Assembly: GCA_035390885.1 (NCBI GenBank)
Contig: DAOOUW010000004.1
Location: forward strand, 14,401 to 78,400
DNA: 64,000 nt
Reading direction: 5' to 3'
Origin: JAOAFT01 sp035390885
Lineage (GTDB): Bacteria; Bacteroidota; Ignavibacteria; UBA10030
Both the position numbers and the translations under genes were made by a program. Numbering within the stretch: the stretch's first letter is position 1; each line of letters starts with the position of its first letter. Of this stretch, positions 9,402 to 17,972 are shown one piece after another. Below the pieces are notes generated by a model, which saw nothing but the letters and a program-made list of their open reading frames with translations, did not search any database and had not been told where the DNA came from.

Positions 9402-10046
9402 ATGCGCTCATTTCAACGTAGTACTATTATTCTACTGGCATTAATGCTTTTCACAACAACACTCTTTTGCCAGACGCGAAGTGGAAAACTTGGAATCGGA
9501 GTAGCCGGCAGTGCAGACTACTTTTTAGGGGATGGCAACTCAGAGGCTAAACTTGGAGGCGATGGTGGAGCTAGTCTCTTCTATTCTCCAATTCAATATC
9601 TTGGCATCCGTGCAAATGTTGGTATGGGGAAATTACGCTGGCAACCAATTGGGAAATCGAATATTGTCTCGACAGATTATATGTACAGCGCAGGGTACTT
9701 GAGTCTCGATATGGCGCCTTCCAGTTCATTCAATCCTTTTATCTTTGGTGGAGCTGCGGCTGTTTTTTATGATCCACACACGAAAGATGGTAAATATCGT
9801 AGTGGAAACACTTTCGATGTTCACTATAGCGGCGGCGGAGGATTGGACTATTTCATCAATGAATTCTGGTCTCTTACTATAAAAGGGGAATACGTCTATA
9901 CAAACTCAAAATACTACAATGGCGATGATACAAATGGAAATGATAGCTTTCTACGTGCAGGACTTGAGGTTCGCTATTACTTCTTCGACCAAAATTTTGT
10001 TAAGCGTATGTTAGAAGCGCTAAAGGATCGATACAAGAACAAATAA
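9402..10046 (+). CDS. Outer-membrane beta-barrel protein
   Basis: 214 residues with a signal peptide (hydrophobic 9-20, cleavage after LFCQ) and a small OmpA/OmpW-like eight-strand barrel pattern: short strands rich in G, Y, F and alternating residues, and a final strand LRAGLEVRYYFF followed by a basic tail. ATG is preceded by ATGGAGGAACTTCT, a good Shine-Dalgarno. The family (outer-membrane beta-barrel, OMP_b-brl-like) is inferred from pattern; ligand or role unknown. It has its own promoter in ligA and is 4 bp from the following gene. Confidence 0.75.
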   Translation: MRSFQRSTIILLALMLFTTTLFCQTRSGKLGIGVAGSADYFLGDGNSEAKLGGDGGASLFYSPIQYLGIRANVGMGKLRWQPIGKSNIVSTDYMYSAGYLSLDMAPSSSFNPFIFGGAAAVFYDPHTKDGKYRSGNTFDVHYSGGGGLDYFINEFWSLTIKGEYVYTNSKYYNGDDTNGNDSFLRAGLEVRYYFFDQNFVKRMLEALKDRYKNK

Positions 10047-10050
10047 ATGC

Positions 10051-10590
10051 ATGTTTGAAGTACTCCGTACAAAAATAGGATTACAGTATGCACGGTTGCG
10101 ATTGTCTTATCATTCCGACCGTGCATTTCGTTTTACAGAAGCGTTAGAACATTCACAACGCGTATTGATTCTCTTCCCAGAAACTCCAATAGAACCGGAA
10201 GCCACTTCATCCCTTATTCGTTACCTCCTCCATCGCTTCTCCTATGAGCGCCTTACATTGTTTATTCGCGAAGACCTCCTGTTCCACCTCGCCCCTGCTC
10301 CTCCCGTAAAAACATTTCTCTATACGAATGATGATATTTCACGGTACTATATTCCTCGTCGACGCTTGCAATCGAAACTTCTTTTGAATACTTTTGATGT
10401 AGTGATTGATCTTAATCTCGGTTTGCATTTGCCCAGCGCATATTTGTGTAAGACATCGAATGCTCCGCTTCGTATTGGATTTGTAAAACCGTATAGCGAT
10501 CACTTTTATAATTTACAGGTACAGACTCATGGAACAACCAATACGGTTGCAACGTATAGAAATTTCCTTAAATGTCTTGATATGTTTTAG
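10051..10590 (+). CDS. Small glycosyltransferase-9-like protein of unknown function
   Basis: 179 residues, no signal peptide or membrane helix. The middle (about 95-160) reads like the first lobe of GT9/heptosyltransferase folds: FDVVIDLN, then a pocket of SAYLCKTSNAPLRIGF. That motif resembles the ADP-heptose:LPS heptosyltransferase phrase D-hhhDl...-RiGf. The second nucleotide-sugar-binding lobe is absent, so catalysis is doubtful. It could also belong to a short Bacteroidota DUF related to GT9. It begins 4 bp after an outer-membrane protein gene and ends 17 bp before the STAS gene, suggesting one operon. I do not assign a reaction. Confidence 0.6.
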   Translation: MFEVLRTKIGLQYARLRLSYHSDRAFRFTEALEHSQRVLILFPETPIEPEATSSLIRYLLHRFSYERLTLFIREDLLFHLAPAPPVKTFLYTNDDISRYYIPRRRLQSKLLLNTFDVVIDLNLGLHLPSAYLCKTSNAPLRIGFVKPYSDHFYNLQVQTHGTTNTVATYRNFLKCLDMF

Positions 10591-10607
10591 GTGAGGAGGA
10601 AAGAAGT

Positions 10608-10937
10608 ATGAAGTACGAAACAAAACAAAATGGATCTTCTGTACTTTTCAAGTTGAAAGAGAAACGGCTCGACTCCAATATTTCTCCGGAATTAAAGGGA
10701 GAATTTCTCATTCTCTGCAAACCACAAACAAAAGAACTCCATATTGATTTATCAGATGTTGAGTTTTGCGATAGCAGTGGATTGAGCGCACTGCTCATTG
10801 CCGAACGAAAGATGCGGGCAAATGGAGGGAAAGTAAAGATTATCGGCGTCCAGAAAAAAATTTTGTCGCTGTTGAAAATTACACACCTTGACCAGGCTTT
10901 CGATATTGAAGTTCCAAAGACAAAAGATGCAAAGTAA
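10608..10937 (+). CDS. STAS-domain anti-sigma-factor antagonist
   Basis: 109 residues, a single STAS domain of the SpoIIAA/RsbV type. The phosphorylatable serine lies in the conserved motif FCDSSGLSALL (about residues 50-60); the flanking strand LHIDLSDV and the C-terminal helix are normal. Such proteins sequester an anti-sigma kinase when unphosphorylated. No anti-sigma kinase, PP2C phosphatase or sigma factor is encoded nearby, so its partners are elsewhere. An AGGAGGAAAG Shine-Dalgarno precedes the ATG. Confidence 0.9.
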   Translation: MKYETKQNGSSVLFKLKEKRLDSNISPELKGEFLILCKPQTKELHIDLSDVEFCDSSGLSALLIAERKMRANGGKVKIIGVQKKILSLLKITHLDQAFDIEVPKTKDAK

Positions 10938-10973
10938 TTTCTACAATAGTGGGAAAGCTCCAAGTATTGTGAT

Positions 10974-11906
10974 ATGCAAAAAAAGATTCACCAGCAGAGT
11001 TCTGTTTCTTCTCCTCTTGAGGTAGAGAAAGAACAGTTTTTACTTTTTCTAAAGTTAGAAAAAAACGTTTCACTTCATACGCTTCAATCTTACTCGTTCG
11101 ACCTTTCGCATTTTATAACTTTTCTTGGACGTCGTTCAGTTAACGATGCACGGAATAGCACACCAGAAATTATTGCATCTTTCTTCGACCATCTTAAGAG
11201 TCAATATCTCTCTCCACGTTCTCAGGCACGGATGCTTTCTACTTTGAGAAGTTTTTACAAATATCTACTAGGGGAAGGGATTCTTTCAGACAACCCAATA
11301 GAACTCATCGATGCGCCTAAATTAGCAAAAACCTTACCATCTGTATTAACAATTTCAGAAATAGACTGGATTCTACAGCAACCAGATATTACGACTCCTT
11401 TAGGTATTCGAGATCGAGCGCTCTTTGAAACGCTCTATGCCACAGGCGTGCGTGTTTCGGAGGCGATAAATATCAAGCAAGCCGATTTACTCATTAACGA
11501 TGGATTTCTTTTGGTTTTTGGGAAGGGGTCAAAGGAACGTTTTGTACCAATTGGACGCTCTGCTTTAGAATGGATTCAACGGTATCAAAAAGAAAGTCGG
11601 CTTCAATTTGTATCGAAAAATAAATCGGGGGATTATTTATTTCTCAGTGTACGTGGGACCAAACTTACACGTTCGATGGTTTTCCGGTTAGTTCAAAAAT
11701 ATTCTAAAGCAGCTGGAATCGAAAAAGAAGTTCATCCACACACATTTCGCCATTCATTTGCAACACACTTGCTAGAAGGTGGAGCTGATTTACGCGCTGT
11801 GCAGGAAATGTTAGGACACACTGATATTTCGACAACTCAAATTTATACTCATATCGATCGTGAATATTTGAAAGAGGTACATCGCACTTTTCATCCAAGA
11901 CAGTAA
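10974..11906 (+). CDS. Tyrosine recombinase XerC/XerD family
   Basis: Site-specific recombinase, most likely the housekeeping chromosome-dimer resolvase acting at dif. 310 residues: N-terminal SAM-like core-binding domain (15-105) and C-terminal catalytic domain. Catalytic residues are all visible: R160 (GVRVSE), K184, H256 and R259 (HTFRH), H282 (LGHTDI) and Y291 (IYTHI). Length and the absence of integrase-type extensions argue against a phage or island integrase, as does the lack of a neighbouring att site. XerC and XerD cannot be separated by eye. Confidence 0.9.
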   Translation: MQKKIHQQSSVSSPLEVEKEQFLLFLKLEKNVSLHTLQSYSFDLSHFITFLGRRSVNDARNSTPEIIASFFDHLKSQYLSPRSQARMLSTLRSFYKYLLGEGILSDNPIELIDAPKLAKTLPSVLTISEIDWILQQPDITTPLGIRDRALFETLYATGVRVSEAINIKQADLLINDGFLLVFGKGSKERFVPIGRSALEWIQRYQKESRLQFVSKNKSGDYLFLSVRGTKLTRSMVFRLVQKYSKAAGIEKEVHPHTFRHSFATHLLEGGADLRAVQEMLGHTDISTTQIYTHIDREYLKEVHRTFHPRQ

Positions 11907-11979
11907 TATTTTGGGTGCGAAAAATTTTTCTCTTTTGTTTCCATCATCATTGTGAATTTGCAACAGAATTTCGCTGTTC

Positions 11980-14187
11980 TCATTTCATCGTCATAATGAA
12001 TACGCCATTCCAATCATCGGGCGGCGGAGTAATTTTATAGAGTTGTGCGCGCTCGATGTAGAGCTGAGCGACATAACATGTTTTATCAAGCGCCAGCGCT
12101 TGTTCCATGTAGGCAATTGCCTCGTCCCATTTTCGCTCACGATATAATCGTAGACCTTCGTGATATAATTCTAATGACTCTTTTTGTTGTGGAGTCATTT
12201 CCATTGGCGAAGGTCCAAGAGCTTCGAATACCTTCACAGGTTGGGATTTCCCTTTTACTTGAATTAGATCTAATTCCCGAACCGTAATTTTGCCTCTCAC
12301 ATGGTCGTAGGTAAATTCACTAATCATAATTTTCGATTGGTACTGTTTATTTGCGCCTTCCAACCGTGATGCAAGATTAACGCTATCGCCAATCACGGTG
12401 TAATCGAAGCGGTCCCTGCCGCCCATATTCCCAACAATCATCACTCCTGTGTTAATTCCAATTCTTGATTCAATCGGAGGGCGGCGCTCTTTTGCCCATT
12501 TCATTCTCAGGTGCGCTAATCTATGTTGCATTTCTATCGCCGCCATACAAGCCCTCAAAGCATGGTCATCTTGAGGCAACGGCGCTCCCCAAAATGCCAT
12601 GATTGCATCGCCTTCATATTTATCGAGTGTACCATCATATTTGAGTATAATCCGGGTCATTTCATCGAGGTATTCATTGAGAATTTCTACCAATTGTTCT
12701 GGTTTGTTGTGGTACGGTTCAGCAATGTTTGTGAAATTTGCAATATCTGTAAAAAAGACTGTGAGTTCTCGTCGATCACCTCCCAGCTTTGCCTTCTCTG
12801 GATTTGCAACCAATTCATTGACAACTGCTGGATTGATATAGTGGCTAAAAACATGTTTAATAAGAGCTTTCTGTTCTCGTTCAATTAAATATTGGTACAC
12901 TACGGCTCCGACGTATGCGAATACAATTGTAAGAGATGGATTAACAACATTCATGAGAATTTGTGAGGATGTAAAGACAAGGAGTGAAATTTCAACGACG
13001 ACGCCAATGAGGAGGAGAACAGCAATGAATGTTCCAATTTCAATCAACCAAACCCGACGTGTCCGTATCTGTTTTAGAGCGACAAAACCAAGAAATGAAA
13101 AAAGTCCCAGTACGAGAACAATGATTCTCTCGGTTGTTGCATCCATTTTCTTAATAAAAGAATTATCAATAACGTTCTGAATAGCTGTTGCATGGATTTC
13201 TACTCCATGCATCGTATAGTTTTTCTTCCCACCTTCTTCCACATACAGTGGGACGTTATGGTAGTCGCGTTCTTCGGCCATCAATGAGCCAATGATAACA
13301 ATCTTATTCTTGAACAACTGTTTCATTCCCTCATCAAATGCATCAATTGATTCTCCTAATTCCAGTTCGTCTTTTGTTTGAAAAGAAGAATCATCGATGA
13401 CTTGAGAAAATGGAACATAACGGAAGGTTTGTACTGGACCATAGTAATTGAGGAGAAAACTTGTTTCATCATATTTTGGGATGGTTCGATCACGAAATAC
13501 AAAATGTTCCGGCGTGATAGAAGGGCAAGAAAGAGGGGGAAGATTATATGCCGTGTTAAGAGCGGCAAATGCAAGAGTTGGCGTGAGCCAACCTCGTACA
13601 TCGAGCATTGGAAAATATGATCGGCAGATGTCATCGCGGTCTTTATGGATATTCACGACCCCAATATTTTTTGCATCATTGAAGAAAATATTATCATACG
13701 ATGGTTCCGTTGAACGTACAAGGGCTTTTTGAATTGCTGTTTGAGTCTCAACTTTTGTTGCAAGTACAACATTCGGGAATCGTTGTAGCGTTGCCCGGAA
13801 AACACTATCGCCATAGGCTGTTTTTCCGGGTGATTCAAACGTTATATCAAATACAATCACACGAGCGCCTGCGGCGTTTAAATTCTCAACGACATGAGCG
13901 TAGTAATCGCGCGGAAAAGGAAAAGGTTCAACCATTCCTTTTAAATCATCATCTGAGATTCCGACAATGACTACATCGCCTCTATTTTTAAGATCGCGTT
14001 CACTTCCAATTTTATTATATCTACTTTGATATCGTAAATCAATTGTCAGTAAATCTATATCGTTTAAGAATGGAATATCGACGATCCATCCTTCACAGAG
14101 AAGAAGCACTATCGCCCCAAGTCCAAGGCCAACAATAATTTTAATGAACTGCGGGAGAATTTTTTTCTTAAAGTCGTATGCTGTCAT
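11980..14187 (-). CDS. CHASE2-domain adenylate/guanylate cyclase with C-terminal TPR
   Basis: Inner-membrane class III nucleotidyl cyclase. 735 residues: TM1 (about 12-31), periplasmic CHASE2 sensor (about 35-345), three further membrane helices (about 353-434), cytoplasmic cyclase domain (470-655) and a TPR-like tail (about 668-715). Metal ligands D481 (FFTDIANFT) and D527 (YEGDAIMAFWG), the adenine-type K523, transition-state N604 and R608 are present. The second purine residue is T597 (DYTVIGD), as in many bacterial adenylate cyclases, so cAMP is the likelier product. It lies 33 bp after the large outer-membrane gene and ends the FecR/OMP cluster. The Crp-like protein at 57693-58379 is a plausible reader of its product. 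Confidence 0.93.
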   Translation of the reverse strand: MTAYDFKKKILPQFIKIIVGLGLGAIVLLLCEGWIVDIPFLNDIDLLTIDLRYQSRYNKIGSERDLKNRGDVVIVGISDDDLKGMVEPFPFPRDYYAHVVENLNAAGARVIVFDITFESPGKTAYGDSVFRATLQRFPNVVLATKVETQTAIQKALVRSTEPSYDNIFFNDAKNIGVVNIHKDRDDICRSYFPMLDVRGWLTPTLAFAALNTAYNLPPLSCPSITPEHFVFRDRTIPKYDETSFLLNYYGPVQTFRYVPFSQVIDDSSFQTKDELELGESIDAFDEGMKQLFKNKIVIIGSLMAEERDYHNVPLYVEEGGKKNYTMHGVEIHATAIQNVIDNSFIKKMDATTERIIVLVLGLFSFLGFVALKQIRTRRVWLIEIGTFIAVLLLIGVVVEISLLVFTSSQILMNVVNPSLTIVFAYVGAVVYQYLIEREQKALIKHVFSHYINPAVVNELVANPEKAKLGGDRRELTVFFTDIANFTNIAEPYHNKPEQLVEILNEYLDEMTRIILKYDGTLDKYEGDAIMAFWGAPLPQDDHALRACMAAIEMQHRLAHLRMKWAKERRPPIESRIGINTGVMIVGNMGGRDRFDYTVIGDSVNLASRLEGANKQYQSKIMISEFTYDHVRGKITVRELDLIQVKGKSQPVKVFEALGPSPMEMTPQQKESLELYHEGLRLYRERKWDEAIAYMEQALALDKTCYVAQLYIERAQLYKITPPPDDWNGVFIMTMK

Positions 14188-14220
14188 AGTAAGCTTTCCT
14201 CTTAATGGACTGGTAAAATG

Positions 14221-16791
14221 TTAAAAAAGAAATCGATAGATAATTCCTGCAACAATATCGGTTGGCCTTCCGGGATAATGAAGGAATGAAAACTCTGCAG
14301 TTACAAAATGATGTTCAATTGGTTCATACTCAGCGCCACATTGAATAAGCGTTCGACGGAAATCCCCAAATGATGGAGAGTAAGTTCCAATAATGTTCAA
14401 TGTATTTTCGAACAAACGATATCGAGCGCTGAGAGTAAGTGATTGATAATCGAAAGGCATTTCTATCTTCGTTGGAAGATAAGCTCCAACGGAATCCTGT
14501 TGGGCGAGGTAGCTAGTATTCTGACTGATGGCAAGTCCAATTGTTGTTTGAAGTGGAATTTTGTAAAGAGAAGTAAGAGATGCAGAAACATTCAGATTAT
14601 CCTGGTCGCGATGATAGAAGGTTTTATCGGTCTTCTGAGCAATAGACGCCGTTACGGTGAACGTTTGCCTGCCATAAAAAGAAAAATCGTAATTCATTCC
14701 AATGTAGTATCGGTTTGTAATTTCATCGGCGGTATTCAACATTTTATCATCAGGAGCAAACACATAGAGAGAACGATAGAGCGCCGCAGTTGCAGAATCA
14801 GCAGGGAGGCGACTTTCTCTGAGCAGTGGTTTGTTTAGTCGATAATATTCTGAAAGATCAACGTCATTTTTTCTTGTATAGAATCCATATCCAAGCGTAA
14901 AGGATGGTAAACGTCTGCCGGGAAAAACTGTAGCTGATGTTGAGAGTGTGTTAAAGTCTGTCGTGGGAACGGATTCATCGTGGAGAGTATTATTGGATTT
15001 CATTTCATACGCAACACTTAAGAGCAATTTATTTTTCAACAATCGAATCCTATCAGAAAGATTTATTCCTTCCACATCGGTCTGAACGAAATCATTACCA
15101 AAAGAAACGTATGATATTCCGCGCCGAAATGCAAAGAGACGTACGTAGTTGTTAAAATAGTTAAGCGAAAGTTCAGACTCTACTGCAGTTGAAGGCAGAT
15201 GGCTAATTGGATCGAGTGGCGAGAGGTATTCATTGATAGTAATGATTGATCTTCCAATTGATGCAATTTTTTTCAAGTCGTCTGCGTCTTTTTTAGCATC
15301 CTTGAGCTCCGAAGGAGTTCTTGTTGTATCATAAACTCCGCTAATGGAATCAATCGCCGCATCGGAAAGGTTTCCACTGGTAATATCATTATTCAAGAGA
15401 CTCATAGCAACTTGCGTAGTCCATCGTATACGCTGGTTATCGAATGCAACAACAAAATCGGTTCCTGCAACAATATTTTCATGCGGATAAACACCATAAC
15501 GAATAGAATTGATGTCATCCTTTGCTTTTACAAAATTAAAACCTATCTGGAATTTTTCTCCACTTCCAAAGCTCGGACGAACTGCTAAGAAAGAGCGTGT
15601 AAATGTTCCAGGTTCAAAGAGTCTATAGGTTAAACCACTGATAGGAAGCGACTCCTTCGGGCGACTCGCAGCTGTAGATGAATCAACATACGTTGTGTCG
15701 CCGATAACCTTGCCCTCGATCTTTCGTTCAGTATGCCCCCAGCTCATATCGAGATTGAAAAAGCCAAGCGCTAATGAACCTGAAACTCCACGTACACGCT
15801 TTCCACTGACAAAGAGCGAAGGAAATACCGGATAGGCATCCCCAAGTTGAACCTTTGCATACTTTGATGCTTGAAAAGAGGCAAGATAACGATTTTGTGG
15901 TTGAAGAGTAGATTTATCTTCGTTTGTAAGATGAAGATCAAGACTCCCTGAATAGAGTTTTGCCGAGCCGTTTGCCTGAATATCGCCACGAATAAACGTT
16001 GTCGAATTCTCGTCAATGTATTCGTTGCGAACTTCTAACTGAGCGCTGCCATTGTACTGAAACGAACGTTCTCTCTCTTCCAGAGCGGTAGCAGTCGAAA
16101 GATTGAAAGATGTTGTTTTTGTATAGTACGGTTTTCCAGTCGTATCATAAAGTTGAATAGTAATAGAGTGCGCGCCCAACTCTAATTGTTTACCCGTTGC
16201 AGTTGGATTGAAGAGGATCACCTCATCAGAAATAATTACGCTGGAGGTAACGTCAATTCCATCAAGGTATAAACGTGTTCTTTTTGTGTCGACTGCATCG
16301 GAAGTATAGAGCAATGAGACTGCAACAACTAAATCTTCTGCTGCAACGGTTTCTCCCTGTTCAGGGCTTAACATTTTAATTTCTGCATCTTTTGGGTCAA
16401 CCGTTTCTACGGTAATTCTTAATGGATTCCCTTCAGGATTTTCTGCTGGATAGAATGCTACTTTATCCGGCATTTGAATCATAATATAGTATTCAATAAA
16501 AGGAGCAGTAACCAGTTTAGAAGGAACTGTCGCAACAGCAACACGTCCAGAAAGGAACATCTCGAGTTCCTTGAATTCGCTTTCACCGAATCCACGAACG
16601 AACAATTGCGCTTTTTGAACTTGAGCGCTTTGTGTCAAACGAATGCTCACGGAAAGAGGTTCGTGTTCTTTTGCTTGCGATGTTCGTACTTCGCTTATGT
16701 AAGCGCTCCCCTGCGCATAAAGCGCATCGCTCTGTAAACAAACAACACAAAATAAGAGAATAGAAAAGTACTTCCATACCTTGAAAAGCAT
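14221..16791 (-). CDS. Large outer-membrane barrel protein of the CHASE2/FecR cluster
   Basis: 856 residues from ATG at 16791. An earlier in-frame ATG at 16842 exists, but the signal peptide (VWKYFSILLFCVVC, ending YAQG) starts right after 16791. After an extracytoplasmic N-terminal part with Ig-like stretches (about 30-230), the rest alternates short beta strands with turns and ends in IVAGIIYRFLF, a terminal aromatic strand typical of barrels. No known enzyme motif. Such barrels travel with FecR and CHASE2 proteins in several phyla, but I cannot name a Pfam family. A terminator-like hairpin separates it from the upstream FecR gene. Confidence 0.75.
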   Translation of the reverse strand: MLFKVWKYFSILLFCVVCLQSDALYAQGSAYISEVRTSQAKEHEPLSVSIRLTQSAQVQKAQLFVRGFGESEFKELEMFLSGRVAVATVPSKLVTAPFIEYYIMIQMPDKVAFYPAENPEGNPLRITVETVDPKDAEIKMLSPEQGETVAAEDLVVAVSLLYTSDAVDTKRTRLYLDGIDVTSSVIISDEVILFNPTATGKQLELGAHSITIQLYDTTGKPYYTKTTSFNLSTATALEERERSFQYNGSAQLEVRNEYIDENSTTFIRGDIQANGSAKLYSGSLDLHLTNEDKSTLQPQNRYLASFQASKYAKVQLGDAYPVFPSLFVSGKRVRGVSGSLALGFFNLDMSWGHTERKIEGKVIGDTTYVDSSTAASRPKESLPISGLTYRLFEPGTFTRSFLAVRPSFGSGEKFQIGFNFVKAKDDINSIRYGVYPHENIVAGTDFVVAFDNQRIRWTTQVAMSLLNNDITSGNLSDAAIDSISGVYDTTRTPSELKDAKKDADDLKKIASIGRSIITINEYLSPLDPISHLPSTAVESELSLNYFNNYVRLFAFRRGISYVSFGNDFVQTDVEGINLSDRIRLLKNKLLLSVAYEMKSNNTLHDESVPTTDFNTLSTSATVFPGRRLPSFTLGYGFYTRKNDVDLSEYYRLNKPLLRESRLPADSATAALYRSLYVFAPDDKMLNTADEITNRYYIGMNYDFSFYGRQTFTVTASIAQKTDKTFYHRDQDNLNVSASLTSLYKIPLQTTIGLAISQNTSYLAQQDSVGAYLPTKIEMPFDYQSLTLSARYRLFENTLNIIGTYSPSFGDFRRTLIQCGAEYEPIEHHFVTAEFSFLHYPGRPTDIVAGIIYRFLF

Positions 16792-16846
16792 ATGCACCCC
16801 ACAAAATATTGTTGAAATTTTTTTGGAAAATATTCCGCACACAAAT

Positions 16847-16886
16847 AAAACGGCGGGCGCCTCTAAGATGTAATCATCCGCCGTTT
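16847..16886 (-). terminator. Intercistronic terminator/attenuator between FecR gene and OMP gene
   Basis: Nine-bp GC-rich inverted repeat AAACGGCGG / CCGCCGTTT (16848-16856 with 16878-16886), loop 21 nt. On the minus strand it is followed by TTTTATTTG. It lies 32 bp beyond the FecR stop and 56 bp before the OMP start, so it may reduce read-through within the cluster. Confidence 0.6.
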
Positions 16887-16917
16887 ATCATTCTTTCATT
16901 TTAGATTTTCACAGAGC

Positions 16918-17964
16918 TTATTCATCCCATTTGATTATGAGTACTTTCTTTTGAAGAGATCCAGTTTGCCCTGGAATTCGCAATTCATGATGAATTGGCT
17001 CTACATTGACAGCCGCAGGAGTTGTTGAACCTCCTTCTGGCATTGTCATCGTTGAACCGTCCGCTAACGTGAAAACCAAATAGTATTCAAGTTTCGGATA
17101 TTGAATATACTTCCCTTCAATTTTTCCTGTTGCTTGTCTACCCGCAATAGTGAGCGGCATATCAATAAATTCTGGCTCATTCATTTTCCGATGATAGAAA
17201 TGGACAGCAGCAGCGTTGACAACCTTAATTTGATCGAGGTTTATTTTTACAAATGCATCTTGTGTAGATTTGAGTTTACTGAAATTTACCCCCGGCAGAG
17301 TCGATTGCTGCCCTTCTCCTTTGTCAGGCTGTTCTTCTTGAATATTCTGGCCTTGATCGATGTCCGACAGTTCATCCTCGCTTGCGGCGTCTACCTGTAA
17401 ATTGCCAGACGTATCAGCGGTACCTCTTTGTCCACTGCCTACATTCATTCTTCGCCCGCTTAATAGGTTTGTAAATTCAGCTAATCCTTCTCTGATAATA
17501 AGATTATCTTCACTTCCACTTGTTCTCAAACTCCCTTGTGTCCCACGTATCGAAGCAACAGATATTGGAGTAGAAAAACGAAATTGTTCTGTTTCAGCCT
17601 TCTTAACATTGAATAAGAGATTTCCTTGAGCCATATGAACTTCGCGATTTATAATCTGTTTTCCTTGCACTTCGCCACGAATTGTAACAATAGATTTCTC
17701 TCGAACAATCAATTTCGATTGATCGGCAAAGAGAATCATTACAAGAGAGTTTTTATCTGTCTTTATTTCATACCCTGATTTCAATTGACTCAATGGAACA
17801 GCTTTTTCCCAGCTCTTTGAAGGCGCACGCATATCAACATCGCGAATTACTTTGACAATGTACGCAGTGATATCCTTTGTTTCTTTCTGATTGCTTTGTC
17901 CAAGAACCAACCATGGGGAAATTATAATCATCAAAAATAACATGTTTAGCTTTTTCATTGTCAT
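16918..17964 (-). CDS. Secreted FecR-domain protein
   Basis: 348 residues. Signal peptide at 1-22 (LFLMIIISPWLVLGQ). A FecR domain follows at about 35-175: the repeats AVPLSQLKSGYEIKT, SLVMILFADQSKLIV and the diagnostic FSTPISVASIRGTQGSL. The acidic/Gln-rich segment 185-220 is a linker, and the C-terminal beta domain (225-340) is unassigned. There is no anti-sigma N-terminal domain, so this is the free periplasmic FecR type that co-occurs with CHASE2 cyclases, not the iron-dicitrate anti-sigma regulator. ATG lies 8 bp after the upstream secreted-protein gene; GGAGGGCATGACA gives a Shine-Dalgarno. Confidence 0.87.
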   Translation of the reverse strand: MTMKKLNMLFLMIIISPWLVLGQSNQKETKDITAYIVKVIRDVDMRAPSKSWEKAVPLSQLKSGYEIKTDKNSLVMILFADQSKLIVREKSIVTIRGEVQGKQIINREVHMAQGNLLFNVKKAETEQFRFSTPISVASIRGTQGSLRTSGSEDNLIIREGLAEFTNLLSGRRMNVGSGQRGTADTSGNLQVDAASEDELSDIDQGQNIQEEQPDKGEGQQSTLPGVNFSKLKSTQDAFVKINLDQIKVVNAAAVHFYHRKMNEPEFIDMPLTIAGRQATGKIEGKYIQYPKLEYYLVFTLADGSTMTMPEGGSTTPAAVNVEPIHHELRIPGQTGSLQKKVLIIKWDE

Positions 17965-17972
17965 GCCCTCCT

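Noticed and set aside
10974..11906. Phage or island integrase
   Set aside because: Length and motifs are of the housekeeping Xer type; no att sites or cargo genes.
11936..11951. GAAAAATTTTTC palindromes near gene ends (also near 58521)
   Set aside because: AT-only palindromes of 12 bp are expected by chance in this sequence.
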